Notes: a model not told the origin generated them from the sequence alone. A DNA stretch of 16,519 nt from Pseudomonadota bacterium (GCA_016522385.1 JAEKFU010000262.1:1-16519); one strand, 5' to 3'. Numbered from the stretch's first letter, positions 1 through 7,423 are shown. Made by a program: numbers and translations.

Positions 1-447
1 CTCTCTGCCGGCAAGGTTTTCCGCAACCGCGGTTGCGACATCATTAGCGGACTTGGTGATTAGGGCCCCGATGGCGTCTTTGACCCGGATCGAGTTCCCG
101 GCGCGCAGGCCCAGTTTGGATGGCGGACGTGCGGCTGCGTAGTGCGATACGTGCAGCCTGGTGTTCAGGTTTATCTTGCCGGCATTCAGGTCCTCAAAGA
201 CCAGATACAAGGTCATGATTTTGGTCAATGACGCGGGATAGCGTCTAGCGTCGGCGTTTCTGGCATAGAGGATCTTGCCATTGCGAGCGTCGATGGCCAG
301 AGCCGCTAGCGGTTGCCGTGCCGCGGCAGGCTGAGCGACTAAGACGGCGACAAACAGTCCGGCGAGCAATGCCGCTAGCAAATCCAGCCAACGGGCTTGG
401 TGGTGCCGGCTTGTTGGGTGATGTGAAACGGGGATCGACAACAGCAT
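1..447 (-). CDS. D-alanyl-D-alanine carboxypeptidase (peptidase S11), 5' part only
   Basis: This is a periplasmic penicillin-binding protein of the DacA/DacC/DacF type, which trims the terminal D-Ala from peptidoglycan pentapeptides. The frame is open from an ATG at 447 to the window edge, giving 149 residues without the C-terminus. Residues 1-43 look like a signal peptide: a basic, His-rich start (HHQARW), a hydrophobic core (LDLLAALLAGLFVAVLVA) and a small-residue end at QPAAA. The catalytic tetrad SLTK is at S73-K76 in PASLTKIMT, and the second S11 motif SAN is at 133-135 in TKSANDVA. The KTG motif would lie beyond the edge. No good ribosome site precedes the ATG, but the signal peptide in frame supports this start. 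The gene diverges from the phasin gene. Family assignment is firm; which dac paralogue it is cannot be settled. Confidence 0.9.
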   Translation of the reverse strand, partial: MLLSIPVSHHPTSRHHQARWLDLLAALLAGLFVAVLVAQPAAARQPLAALAIDARNGKILYARNADARRYPASLTKIMTLYLVFEDLNAGKINLNTRLHVSHYAAARPPSKLGLRAGNSIRVKDAIGALITKSANDVATAVAENLAGRE

Positions 448-732
448 TCTAGGACATTCCCACCTTGTGGACCGCAATCAGCAGTCAGCGTTCTGCTTAA
501 GGATTGAACTGAAAGACAGAGCGTGCAGGCCAACCTCAACTGCGTCAGTCTGTCTACCCACGGAGTGCGGACACCAGGACGCAGTCTGGCCAAATCTGGA
601 AATGAACAACGTCAATACTGAATACCCGAACGCAACTCACTGCGCGGCGGTTGCCGCATATAACTCGTACCGTTGGCACAGTTTGGCGGAGGGATGCTTA
701 CCAGTCAGTAAAGAGATATGAAAAACCCAATC
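448..732. other. Intergenic region, no gene supported
   Basis: This is most of the 400-bp gap between the divergent carboxypeptidase and phasin genes. Short open frames exist on both strands, but none has a convincing ribosome site or protein-like composition. The promoter of the carboxypeptidase gene must lie here, but I could not pick a convincing -35/-10 pair on the minus strand. The phasin promoter and operators begin just to the right. Confidence 0.6.
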
Positions 733-783
733 TATGTTGCAGTGCAAAAAAATTCTTGACAAATATGTTGCAGTGCATATATT
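733..783 (+). promoter_or_regulatory. Phasin promoter with two probable PhaR operators
   Basis: A consensus -35 box TTGACA (756-761) is followed, after a 16-nt spacer, by a -10 box TATATT (778-783). A 14-bp sequence, TATGTTGCAGTGCA, occurs twice as an exact direct repeat at 733-746 and 764-777. Each copy contains the palindrome TGCA-G-TGCA; the left one extends to TTGCAGTGCAA. The copies are 31 bp apart, about three helical turns. The left copy lies just upstream of the -35 box and the right copy fills the spacer up to the -10 box, so a bound protein would block RNA polymerase. TGC-N3-GCA palindromes at phasin promoters are the known target type of PhaR, the PHB-responsive repressor. The sequence shows the repeats and promoter; the regulator's identity is inferred. 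Confidence 0.75.
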
Positions 784-847
784 GCTCACAACAGAGGCTG
801 AACAGCCGACGGGTAGGATTGCAGAACTACGAATGATGGAGAGTAAG

Positions 848-1195
848 ATGATCAAGTCGTTTGAGGATATCCAGGCTTTCGGCAAGGAAGGCATGGAAGC
901 ATATGTGAACAGTGCGACTGCTGTAACCAAAGGTTTTCAGGGCATAGCGACCGAAGCTGTTGATTTCTCACGCAAGTCGTTTGAGCAGAACGCAGCAGCT
1001 GTTGAGAAGGTTCTCGCCGCCAAGTCCATCGACAAGGCTCTGGAAGTCCAGCAGGGTTATGCCAAGGACATGTTCGAGGCTTATGTCAACCAGATGAACA
1101 AGTTTGGTGAGCTGTATGTTGACGCTGCCAAAGCGGCTTACAAGCCGTTTGAAGCGAAAATCAACGAAATTTCGGGCAAAGCGGTCGCCAAGTAA
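848..1195 (+). CDS. phaP: Phasin, PHB granule-associated protein (Phasin_2 family)
   Basis: This 115-residue protein is a phasin, an amphipathic helical protein that coats poly-3-hydroxybutyrate granules and limits their size and number. It has no signal peptide or membrane segment. It is Ala/Lys/Glu rich with typical Phasin_2 wording: FEDIQAFGKEGMEAYVNS near the start, then KSFEQNAAAVEKVLAAKSID and a Tyr/Phe-rich C-terminal half (YAKDMFEAYVNQMNKFGELY). Upstream in-frame ATGs at 833 and 836 exist, but the ATG at 848 has GGAGAG (838-843) at a good distance and gives the expected family start MIKSFEDIQ. It sits alone between a strong promoter with paired operators and an intrinsic terminator, so it is probably a monocistronic, highly expressed gene switched by PhaR. 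Confidence 0.9.
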   Translation: MIKSFEDIQAFGKEGMEAYVNSATAVTKGFQGIATEAVDFSRKSFEQNAAAVEKVLAAKSIDKALEVQQGYAKDMFEAYVNQMNKFGELYVDAAKAAYKPFEAKINEISGKAVAK

Positions 1196-1262
1196 GGCCG
1201 CTTCGACGATCTCGTCTCGAGCCCAGGCGAAATAATCGCCTTTCGTTACCGAATTATTAGAG

Positions 1263-1300
1263 CCGCCCGGTGCATTTTGTGCCGGGCGGTTTTATTTTTT
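1263..1300 (+). terminator. Intrinsic terminator of the phasin gene
   Basis: An 8-bp perfect GC stem, CCGCCCGG (1263-1270) with CCGGGCGG (1282-1289), encloses an 11-nt loop and is followed directly by the T-rich tract TTTTATTTTTT (1290-1300). It lies 68 nt after the phasin stop codon and reads on the plus strand. Confidence 0.9.
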
Positions 1301-1451
1301 GATGGACCGTGACATTGCGATCTCACAATGTTGTGGTGAAAGGCTATATATTCGCTGCTATGATTGATCGTGACGCGCAGCCGGCGAATCTCAGCCGATC
1401 AAAATGCGTTGGGACACCATTTGGCCTATTGAATAGTTTTGATTTGTAGCC

Positions 1452-1775
1452 ATGTCAGATAAGTCCATAAATCGTGATGAGGAGAGCACGGGTGTTATCA
1501 CTCGCACAGCACCGAAGACCAAAACGCCGAGTATGTACAAGGTGCTGCTATTGAACGATGATTTTACGCCCATGGAATTTGTCGTCCATGTTCTGGAGCG
1601 ATTTTTCCGAAAGGGGAGAGAAGAGGCCACACGAATAATGCTGCATGTGCATCAAAAAGGTGTCGGGGTTTGCGGCGTCTACAGCTATGATGTTGCCGAG
1701 ACGAAAGTGAACCAGGTGATGGATCTGGCCAGACGACACCAGCATCCGTTGCAATGTGTGATGGAAAAGGAGTGA
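1452..1775 (+). CDS. clpS: ATP-dependent Clp protease adaptor ClpS
   Basis: ClpS is the N-recognin adaptor that binds N-degron residues and delivers substrates to ClpA for degradation by ClpAP in the cytoplasm. The protein has 107 residues, the usual length. The first 25 or so residues form the variable, flexible arm that touches ClpA. The core has the family pattern PSMYKVLLLNDDFTPMEFV: N35-D36-D37 and M41 form the ligand pocket, with M63 and H67 (RIMLHVH) completing it; the end is VAETKV...HPLQCVMEKE. Compared with E. coli ClpS the pocket residues N34, D35, D36, M40, M62 and H66 all have equivalents. The ribosome site is weak. Only 9 nt separate its stop from clpA, so the two are co-transcribed. 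Alphaproteobacteria often carry a second, unlinked ClpS; this is the clpA-linked copy. Confidence 0.97.
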   Translation: MSDKSINRDEESTGVITRTAPKTKTPSMYKVLLLNDDFTPMEFVVHVLERFFRKGREEATRIMLHVHQKGVGVCGVYSYDVAETKVNQVMDLARRHQHPLQCVMEKE

Positions 1776-1784
1776 GTTGAGCCC

Positions 1785-4172
1785 GTGCCAACTTTTTCAC
1801 GCAGTCTAGAACAAGCTTTACATCGCGCCTTGTCGGCGGCCAATGACCGTGGACACGAATATGCGACGCTTGAGCACCTGTTGCTGGCGCTTGTCGATGA
1901 CACGGATGCAGCCGCGGTGATGCGGGCGTGCAATGTCGATCTCGACGCGCTGCGCCGGAATCTTGAAGGCTATATCGATAATGAATTGGCCAGCCTGGTC
2001 CTTGACGACAGCGATGATTCCAAGCCGACTGCCGGATTCCAGCGGGTGATTCAGCGCGCCGTGATTCATGTTCAGTCGTCAGGTCGCGAAGAAGTCACTG
2101 GCGCCAATGTGCTGGTGGCGATCTTTGCCGAACGCGAGAGCCATGCAGCATACTTCCTGCAGGAGCAGGACATGACGCGCTACGATGCGGTCAATTACAT
2201 TTCACACGGCATCGCCAAGCGACCAGGGGTCAGTGAAAGCCGACCGGTACGCGGCACTGAAGAAGACGATGAATTCGATGAGAGCGACGACTCGAAATCT
2301 GCCGGTGATGCTCTGGAAGCCTATTGTGTCAATCTGAACGCAAAGGCCTCGGAAGGCAATATCGACCCGCTGATCGGTCGGGAAGCCGAGGTCAAGCGGA
2401 TGATCCAGGTGCTGTGCCGCCGGCGCAAGAACAATCCGCTCATGGTGGGGGATGCCGGTGTTGGCAAAACGGCGATAGCCGAAGGCCTGGCGCTGCAGAT
2501 CATCACCGGAAAAGTGCCGGAGGTATTGTCCGACTGTACGATTTTCCAACTCGATATGGGTTCACTTTTGGCCGGTACCCGCTACCGGGGTGATTTTGAA
2601 GAACGCATCAAGGCGGTGATCCGGGAAATCGAGAGCTATCCCGGCGCTATCATGTTCATTGACGAAATCCATACCGTTATCGGTGCAGGCGCGACGAGTG
2701 GCGGGGCGATGGATGCGTCCAATTTGTTGAAACCGGCACTGGCGAGCGGAACGCTGAGGTGCATCGGCTCGACGACCTACAAAGAATATCGACAACATTT
2801 TGAGAAGGACCGGGCGCTGGTGCGGCGGTTCCAGAAAATCGACATTAATGAACCTTCAGTTGGCGATTCAATCAAGATACTCAAAGGCTTAAAGCCTTAT
2901 TTTGAGGAATATCACAAAGTTCGCTATACAAATGATGCCATAAAGACGGCAGTAGAGCTTTCCGATCGCTATATGAGCGACAAGAAGCTGCCCGATAAGG
3001 CGATCGACGTGATAGATGAAACCGGCGCATCGCAGATGCTGGTGCCCGAATCGCGGCGCAAGACGGTGATCGGCGTAAAGGACATCGAAGGGACGGTCGC
3101 GACCATGGCAAGGATCCCGCCAAAAACCGTGTCCAAGAACGATGCCGAAGTGCTGCGCGATCTGACGGTCGAGCTGAAACGCGTCGTATTCGGCCAGGAC
3201 AGTGCTATCGAGACATTGGCCTCGGCGATCAAACTGTCGCGCGCGGGTTTGCGGGAACCGGAAAAACCTATCGGCTGTTATCTATTCTCCGGTCCGACCG
3301 GTGTAGGCAAGACTGAAGTTGCCCGCCAATTGTCAGAAATCCTGTGTGTCAATCTCCTGCGGTTTGACATGTCTGAATATATGGAACGTCATTCTGTTTC
3401 TCGGCTGATTGGCGCACCTCCGGGCTATGTTGGATTTGATCAGGGCGGCCTCATGACGGACGGGATTGATCAGCATCCCTACAGTGTTTTGTTGCTTGAT
3501 GAGATCGAAAAGGCCCATCCGGATCTCTTTAACATTCTGTTGCAGATCATGGACCACGGCAAGCTGACGGATAACAACGGCAAGACGGTTGATTTTCGCA
3601 ACACCATCCTGATCATGACGACGAACGCCGGTGCCATGGATCTGGCCAAGGCGGCCTATGGCTTTACGCGCTCCAAACGGGAGGGCGACGACATGGAAGC
3701 GATCAACCGGATGTTCTCGCCGGAATTCCGCAACCGGCTCGATGCGGTCGTTGCCTTTGATCATCTACCGCCGCAAGTGGTGCGACAGGTGGTACAGAAG
3801 TTCGTGCTGCAGCTCGAGGCCCAGCTGGCCGAACGCCAGGTCAATATCGAGCTGTCTGACGAGGCGGCCGATTGGCTAGTTAAGATGGGCTATGATGAGC
3901 AAATGGGTGCCAGGCCGCTGGCACGGGTTATTCAGGAGCACATCAAACAGCCGTTGGCTGATGAGGTGTTGTTCGGTGAATTGAGCAATGGCGGTACGGT
4001 GCGCGTGCTGCTGGAGACCGACAAGGTTGGCAGTGAGAGACTTGCCTTCCGCTATTTGTCACGCGACCAGGAAAAGGCTCTGCCGAAGCCGGCTGAACGC
4101 AAGGCGCTGCCGAGCAACAAATCAAAACGCAAACCCAGCAAGCGGCAAGGTAAGAAACCTGAACCTGCTTGA
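1785..4172 (+). CDS. clpA: ATP-dependent Clp protease ATP-binding subunit ClpA
   Basis: ClpA is the hexameric AAA+ unfoldase of the ClpAP protease. The 795-residue product shows the full layout: Clp N-domain (about 1-143, YATLEHLLLALVDD), an acidic linker (about 155-175), and two AAA+ modules. Module 1 has Walker A GDAGVGKT (222-229) and Walker B MFIDE (D293, E294). Module 2 has Walker A GPTGVGKT (503-510), Walker B LLLDE (D572, E573), FRNRLD (648-653) and sensor-2 GAR (708-710). Translation starts at GTG 1785, giving the conserved start PTFSRSLEQALHRAL, with AAGGAG 12 nt upstream. The C-terminal tail of about 30 residues is Lys/Pro-rich. The ClpP-docking tripeptide, IGL in E. coli ClpA, reads Y625-G-F here. 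The stop codon abuts the stop codon of the convergent HIT gene with no spacer. Confidence 0.98.
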   Translation: MPTFSRSLEQALHRALSAANDRGHEYATLEHLLLALVDDTDAAAVMRACNVDLDALRRNLEGYIDNELASLVLDDSDDSKPTAGFQRVIQRAVIHVQSSGREEVTGANVLVAIFAERESHAAYFLQEQDMTRYDAVNYISHGIAKRPGVSESRPVRGTEEDDEFDESDDSKSAGDALEAYCVNLNAKASEGNIDPLIGREAEVKRMIQVLCRRRKNNPLMVGDAGVGKTAIAEGLALQIITGKVPEVLSDCTIFQLDMGSLLAGTRYRGDFEERIKAVIREIESYPGAIMFIDEIHTVIGAGATSGGAMDASNLLKPALASGTLRCIGSTTYKEYRQHFEKDRALVRRFQKIDINEPSVGDSIKILKGLKPYFEEYHKVRYTNDAIKTAVELSDRYMSDKKLPDKAIDVIDETGASQMLVPESRRKTVIGVKDIEGTVATMARIPPKTVSKNDAEVLRDLTVELKRVVFGQDSAIETLASAIKLSRAGLREPEKPIGCYLFSGPTGVGKTEVARQLSEILCVNLLRFDMSEYMERHSVSRLIGAPPGYVGFDQGGLMTDGIDQHPYSVLLLDEIEKAHPDLFNILLQIMDHGKLTDNNGKTVDFRNTILIMTTNAGAMDLAKAAYGFTRSKREGDDMEAINRMFSPEFRNRLDAVVAFDHLPPQVVRQVVQKFVLQLEAQLAERQVNIELSDEAADWLVKMGYDEQMGARPLARVIQEHIKQPLADEVLFGELSNGGTVRVLLETDKVGSERLAFRYLSRDQEKALPKPAERKALPSNKSKRKPSKRQGKKPEPA

Positions 4173-4601
4173 TCAGGTGTCCTTCAACGCTTGGACCAGC
4201 TTTTCGGCATTGGCGGCCAGTTCGCCCTGATCGGCGATTTCGCCAGTGTGTGGGCGCAACTTCACGCCTTCATGGCGCGGCAGCACGTGGACGTGCGAAT
4301 GGAACACGACCTGCCCGCCGGCGCCCTCGTTGAATTGCTGAATGGTAATACCGTCGGCGTCGAAGGCCTTGAGCTGGGCGCGGGCGATCTTCTGCACCGT
4401 AGTCATGACGTTGGTCATGTCGGCCATGTCGATATCGAGGATGTTGCGTGACGGCACCTTCGGGATGACCAGCGTGTGGCCATCGCAGCGCGGCATGATG
4501 TCCATGAACGCAAAGGTCTCATCGTCCTCATAGACTTTATGGCACGGCAGCTCGCCGCGGAGAATTTTTGCAAACACATTGTCGTTGTCATAACCGCTCA
4601 T
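4173..4601 (-). CDS. HIT family hydrolase/transferase (Hint-like)
   Basis: This 142-residue cytoplasmic protein belongs to the histidine triad superfamily, which hydrolyses or transfers nucleotide monophosphates from substrates such as AMP-N derivatives. Key features are FAKILRGELPCHKVYEDDETFAF near the start, HTLVIPK in the middle, and the triad HSHVHVLPR with H101, H103 and H105; the middle His is the expected catalytic nucleophile. The Gly-Gly-Gln before the triad (GAGGQVVFHSH) is typical. The ATG at 4601 is preceded by GGGGA at about 8 nt. It is the last gene of a minus-strand series (RidA, GDPD, GNAT, HIT), but a 192-nt gap to the GNAT gene leaves room for its own promoter. The natural substrate is unknown. 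Confidence 0.93.
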   Translation of the reverse strand: MSGYDNDNVFAKILRGELPCHKVYEDDETFAFMDIMPRCDGHTLVIPKVPSRNILDIDMADMTNVMTTVQKIARAQLKAFDADGITIQQFNEGAGGQVVFHSHVHVLPRHEGVKLRPHTGEIADQGELAANAEKLVQALKDT

Positions 4602-4734
4602 TGATCAGGTCCCCGTTCACTGAGTTCGGTTTCCATACAGCACTTTTGAAGTTTCTTGAATCGCCTAATTTGTCACCGCAGCCTGAAGCGGTCTACATTG
4701 CCAACTATGGGAATTGCGCATCTTGCGCTCAGAA

Positions 4735-4787
4735 CAGACGTCAGATGACGTTGAATAGATGCCCGCAAGACGTCACGCATGAGTCTG
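4735..4787. repeat. Nested inverted repeats built on GACGTC
   Basis: In the gap between the GNAT and HIT genes, ACGTCA-GA-TGACGT (4738-4751) is a perfect 14-bp palindrome with a 2-nt centre, and a further GACGTCA lies at 4769-4775. The outer pair CAGAC (4735-4739) and GTCTG (4783-4787) allows an alternative, longer fold. There is no T-run next to it, so it is not a classical terminator. It could be an operator for the HIT gene or a transcript-processing hairpin; the sequence does not decide. Confidence 0.4.
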
Positions 4788-4793
4788 GGCGCT

Positions 4794-5966
4794 CTAGTTA
4801 TCGCCGGATGTTTGGCCATTTCGGAAAGGCGAGTGGGAGCTGAGCAGTCGGCCGTCGGTGGCCACTGCATCTCGTTCATGGTCAAGGTAGTCTTCAACAG
4901 CGCGGGCAAGGCGCGGGTCGGCGAGATAGTGCAGGCTATGCGTCGTGACCGGCAGATAGCCGCGGGCCAGCTTATGCGGGCCCTGGGCGCCAGCCTCGAT
5001 CACCGAAAGCCGGCGTTCAATGGCAAATTCGATCGCCTGGTAGTAGCAGACCTCGAAATGCAGGCAGTCTAAGTGCTCGATTGATCCCCAGTTTCTGCCA
5101 AACAGGGTGTCGCCACCCATCAGGTTGAGAGCGCCGGCAATGTAGCGACCATCGCGCGAGACCATGACCAGCATGATATGATCTGCCAGCGCTTCGCTGA
5201 TCATGGAAAAGAACGACCGGGTAAGATAGGGCGTGCCCCATTTGCGCGATCCGGTCTCCAAATAGAACGTGAAGAACGCATCCCAGTGCTCTTCCTTGAG
5301 TTCAACGCCAGTAAGACGTTCGATCTTGAGGCCATGACCGTGGGCATGACGACGCTCACGCACGATGTTCTTGCGTTTGCGCGAGGACAAGGCGGAGACG
5401 AAGTCATCGAAGCTCTGGAAGTCCCGGTTGTGCCAGTGAAACTGAGTGTCGGTTCGCCTCAGCCAGCCGTGCCGGCCCATCAAGGCCCAGTCCGCCTCTG
5501 GCACGAAAGTGATGTGGGCTGAGGATGCCTGCAACTTGGTGCAGGCGGCCAATGCACCTTCGGCCAGAAGCAACTTTCGCTCCTGCTGATTTGCGCAATC
5601 TGGTATCAGAAAACGCGGCCCGCTGACCGGTGAGAATGGAACGCTAACTTGCAGTTTTGGATAATAGCGGCCGCCGGCACGCTCATAGGCCTCGGCCCAA
5701 CCGTAGTCGAAGACATATTCGCCACGGCTGTGCGATTTTAGATAGCTAGGCATAACACCGAGAACATTACTCTGATCGTCTTCCAGGATGATATGGCAGC
5801 CATACCAGCCAGTTTCCGCAACAGCAGAGGCGGACATTTCCAGGGCATGGAGAAAGGCATGCGACACAAACGGATTGTAGGGACGCGATGGTGGGTTGGC
5901 ACAGGTGTCCCAAGTTTGTGCCGGGATGTCGTCCAGTGAACTAATTGTCCGGATGACGGCTCTCAT
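4794..5966 (-). CDS. GNAT/FemAB-like family protein (DUF482, 'peptidogalycan biosynthesis/recognition')
   Basis: The 390-residue product belongs to the DUF482 group, related to FemAB/GNAT acyltransferases. No exact substrate is established, although aminoacyl or acyl transfer has been suggested. Family landmarks are NPFVSHAFLHALE (31-43), YVFDYGWAEAYERAGGRYYPKL (from 84), FSPVSGPRFL (111-120), the basic stretch SSRKRKNIVRERR (194-206), SRKWGTPYL (240-248), RNWGSIEHLDCLHFE (291-305) and EAGAQGPHKLARGYLP (324-339). The frame can be extended to a TTG at 6020, but that would lie inside the preceding GDPD gene. The ATG at 5966 gives MRAVIRTISSLDDIP, the expected family start, and leaves a 34-nt gap to the GDPD stop, consistent with an operon. 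No signal peptide or membrane span is seen. Confidence 0.9.
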   Translation of the reverse strand: MRAVIRTISSLDDIPAQTWDTCANPPSRPYNPFVSHAFLHALEMSASAVAETGWYGCHIILEDDQSNVLGVMPSYLKSHSRGEYVFDYGWAEAYERAGGRYYPKLQVSVPFSPVSGPRFLIPDCANQQERKLLLAEGALAACTKLQASSAHITFVPEADWALMGRHGWLRRTDTQFHWHNRDFQSFDDFVSALSSRKRKNIVRERRHAHGHGLKIERLTGVELKEEHWDAFFTFYLETGSRKWGTPYLTRSFFSMISEALADHIMLVMVSRDGRYIAGALNLMGGDTLFGRNWGSIEHLDCLHFEVCYYQAIEFAIERRLSVIEAGAQGPHKLARGYLPVTTHSLHYLADPRLARAVEDYLDHERDAVATDGRLLSSHSPFRNGQTSGDN

Positions 5967-6000
5967 TTTCGCAAATTTCACAACCTGAGCCTTAACAGTC

Positions 6001-6756
6001 CTAGGCGAGAAACCCTTCAAAAGTGATCTGATCGCAATGTTTTAGCGCATGCGCGGCGGTTGCTGCGTCGCGGACCGTCCAGCAGGTCACCGGTCTGCCG
6101 GTGGCGCGGAAACTCCTGGCGCCAGGGGATGTCAGAACTTTGACGGCATAGGACATGAAATGGGGATTTGCGCGCCGCATTGCATCCTCCCGGGCGAGAT
6201 CGGCACACGGTCCGTTCGACAGCTCGGACCAATCCAAGAGACTGAAGAACTTCGAAACGCCGCCACGCGGAAGATTCGGTGCGTAATCGCCGATCGCTGC
6301 AACGATCACGGGATCGAATGACATAAGCGCAGCCCGACCGGTATAGGTTATCACAATGTCACAGACCCGTTTGGCGAGGCGCTTCGAACCGTCCCAGTGG
6401 CTTTTTAGTTCGATAACCAGTGGCACTCGATCATCGACCTGATCAAGCAACTGGCCAAGCCGTTGCGGCCGATCCGTTGAGCCGGTCAACTCGATCTGCT
6501 CGAGCGCCTCGGCGCACAGCGTATCAACGCGGTCCCTCCTTGCCGTAAGGCGATCGAGCGTAGCATCATGAAAAACTATCGCTTCGCCGTCGCCGGAAAT
6601 CTGCACATCACATTCGATGGAATAATCATGGTCGATGGCTGCGGCAAAGGCACTCTTACTGTTCTCGATGATACCGTGGCCGCGCTCATGCAGCCCCCTG
6701 TGCGCAATCGGGCGTGCGGTCAGCCAGTCCAGGGAGCTGGGCGCATTGGTCGACAT
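6001..6756 (-). CDS. Glycerophosphodiester phosphodiesterase
   Basis: The 251-residue protein hydrolyses glycerophosphodiesters to glycerol-3-phosphate and an alcohol. The TIM-barrel GDPD signature is complete: AHRG with H19-R20-G21, P/EN-S at IIENS, the metal pair E48 and D50 in IECDVQ, H63-D64 in FHD, and E116-K118 in VIELKSH. The C-terminal strand is CWTVRD. There is no signal peptide, so it is a cytoplasmic enzyme of the UgpQ type rather than periplasmic GlpQ. The start at ATG 6756 lies only 11 nt after the RidA-family stop codon, and its own stop is 34 nt before the GNAT start. Co-transcription with both is therefore likely, although no metabolic link among the three is known. Confidence 0.93.
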   Translation of the reverse strand: MSTNAPSSLDWLTARPIAHRGLHERGHGIIENSKSAFAAAIDHDYSIECDVQISGDGEAIVFHDATLDRLTARRDRVDTLCAEALEQIELTGSTDRPQRLGQLLDQVDDRVPLVIELKSHWDGSKRLAKRVCDIVITYTGRAALMSFDPVIVAAIGDYAPNLPRGGVSKFFSLLDWSELSNGPCADLAREDAMRRANPHFMSYAVKVLTSPGARSFRATGRPVTCWTVRDAATAAHALKHCDQITFEGFLA

Positions 6757-6767
6757 AGTTCAGTGGT

Positions 6768-7232
6768 TCATGCGACTTCGACGATGGCTTCAATTTCAAC
6801 GGCAATGTTGATCGGCAGGGAACCGGCGCCAACCGCGGACCGGGCATGTTTGCCTTTGTCGCCAAAGACCTCGACCATCAAGTCTGATGCACCATTGATG
6901 ACAGCGGGATGATCGGTGAACTCTGGAACGCCATTAACGAAGCCAACCAATTTCACGATGCGTTTGACCCTGTCGAGATCACCGTCACATGCCTGTTTGA
7001 CTTGCGCGATGATGTTGATGGCGCACAGTTTGGCTGCCTTGGCCGCCTCCTCGACGCTGATCTCTGCACCAACCTTGCCCTGGTAGAGAAACTCGCCATC
7101 CTTGACGGTTACCTGGCCGGCGGTGAAGACCAGATTGCCGGTTCGGACCCACCCCAGGTAATTGGCAACCGGTGCGGCCGGTGTTGGAATGTCAATGCCC
7201 AGTTCGGCGAGGCGTTCGTCTATCTGACCCAT
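6768..7232 (-). CDS. RidA/YjgF family protein (longer, about 150-residue type)
   Basis: This 154-residue protein belongs to the RidA/YER057c/UK114 superfamily; the archetype deaminates reactive enamine/imine intermediates of PLP enzymes. It is the longer subgroup common in alphaproteobacteria, with YLGWVRTGNLVFTAGQ (25-40), an insertion EFLYQGKVGAEISVEEA, and the C-terminal block HARSAVGAGSLPINIAVEIEAI, where R131 matches the position of the substrate-carboxylate-binding Arg and E146 the conserved Glu. The open frame extends further upstream, but the ATG at 7232 has AAGGA 8 nt ahead and gives the expected start MGQIDERLAELGI. It is the first gene of the minus-strand series and is divergent from eipB across 191 bp. 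Deaminase activity is likely from the retained Arg, but not proven for this subgroup. Confidence 0.93.
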   Translation of the reverse strand: MGQIDERLAELGIDIPTPAAPVANYLGWVRTGNLVFTAGQVTVKDGEFLYQGKVGAEISVEEAAKAAKLCAINIIAQVKQACDGDLDRVKRIVKLVGFVNGVPEFTDHPAVINGASDLMVEVFGDKGKHARSAVGAGSLPINIAVEIEAIVEVA

Positions 7233-7353
7233 GTAAACTGTCCTTCTTTTTGATGGCTCGATTACACGCTGGAATAGGCGGGAAACGGCGTTCGCACAAT
7301 AGCCGATGCAATGCTGGCGCGGAAACAAATCGGTGATCGGCCCAGAATCGCCT

Positions 7354-7399
7354 TTGCCGCTTGGCAAGAACCGCCTAAATTGCCGTCCAATCTTGCCAA
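7354..7399 (+). promoter_or_regulatory. Candidate eipB promoter with a 9-bp inverted repeat
   Basis: A possible promoter reads TTGCCG (7354-7359), 16 nt, TAAATT (7376-7381), each box matching 4 of 6 consensus bases. A perfect inverted repeat, TTGGCAAGA (7361-7369) with TCTTGCCAA (7391-7399) and 21 nt between, has one arm in the promoter spacer and the other just past the predicted start point. It might be an operator or a 5'-UTR hairpin. The repeat is certain; the promoter call is weak. Confidence 0.35.
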
Positions 7400-7423
7400 A
7401 TCGGCGTTGATACCGGAGTTGAC

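Noticed and set aside
467..721. 84-codon plus-strand open frame in the carboxypeptidase-phasin gap
   Set aside because: No ribosome site, Cys/Asn/His-rich text without domain character, and it ends where the phasin control region begins.
734..847. N-terminal extension of the phasin frame to an ATG at 734
   Set aside because: It would place coding sequence over the promoter and both operators; the ATG at 848 has the ribosome site and the family's normal start.
1315..1364. Promoter or operator for clpS, including CACAA-TG-TTGTG at 1324-1335 and TATATT at 1347-1352
   Set aside because: The small palindrome and AT-rich boxes are real, but no -35/-10 pair has acceptable spacing, so a site cannot be assigned.
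5967..6020. TTG start at 6020 for the GNAT protein
   Set aside because: It lies inside the GDPD gene and adds residues not seen in the family; ATG 5966 fits better.
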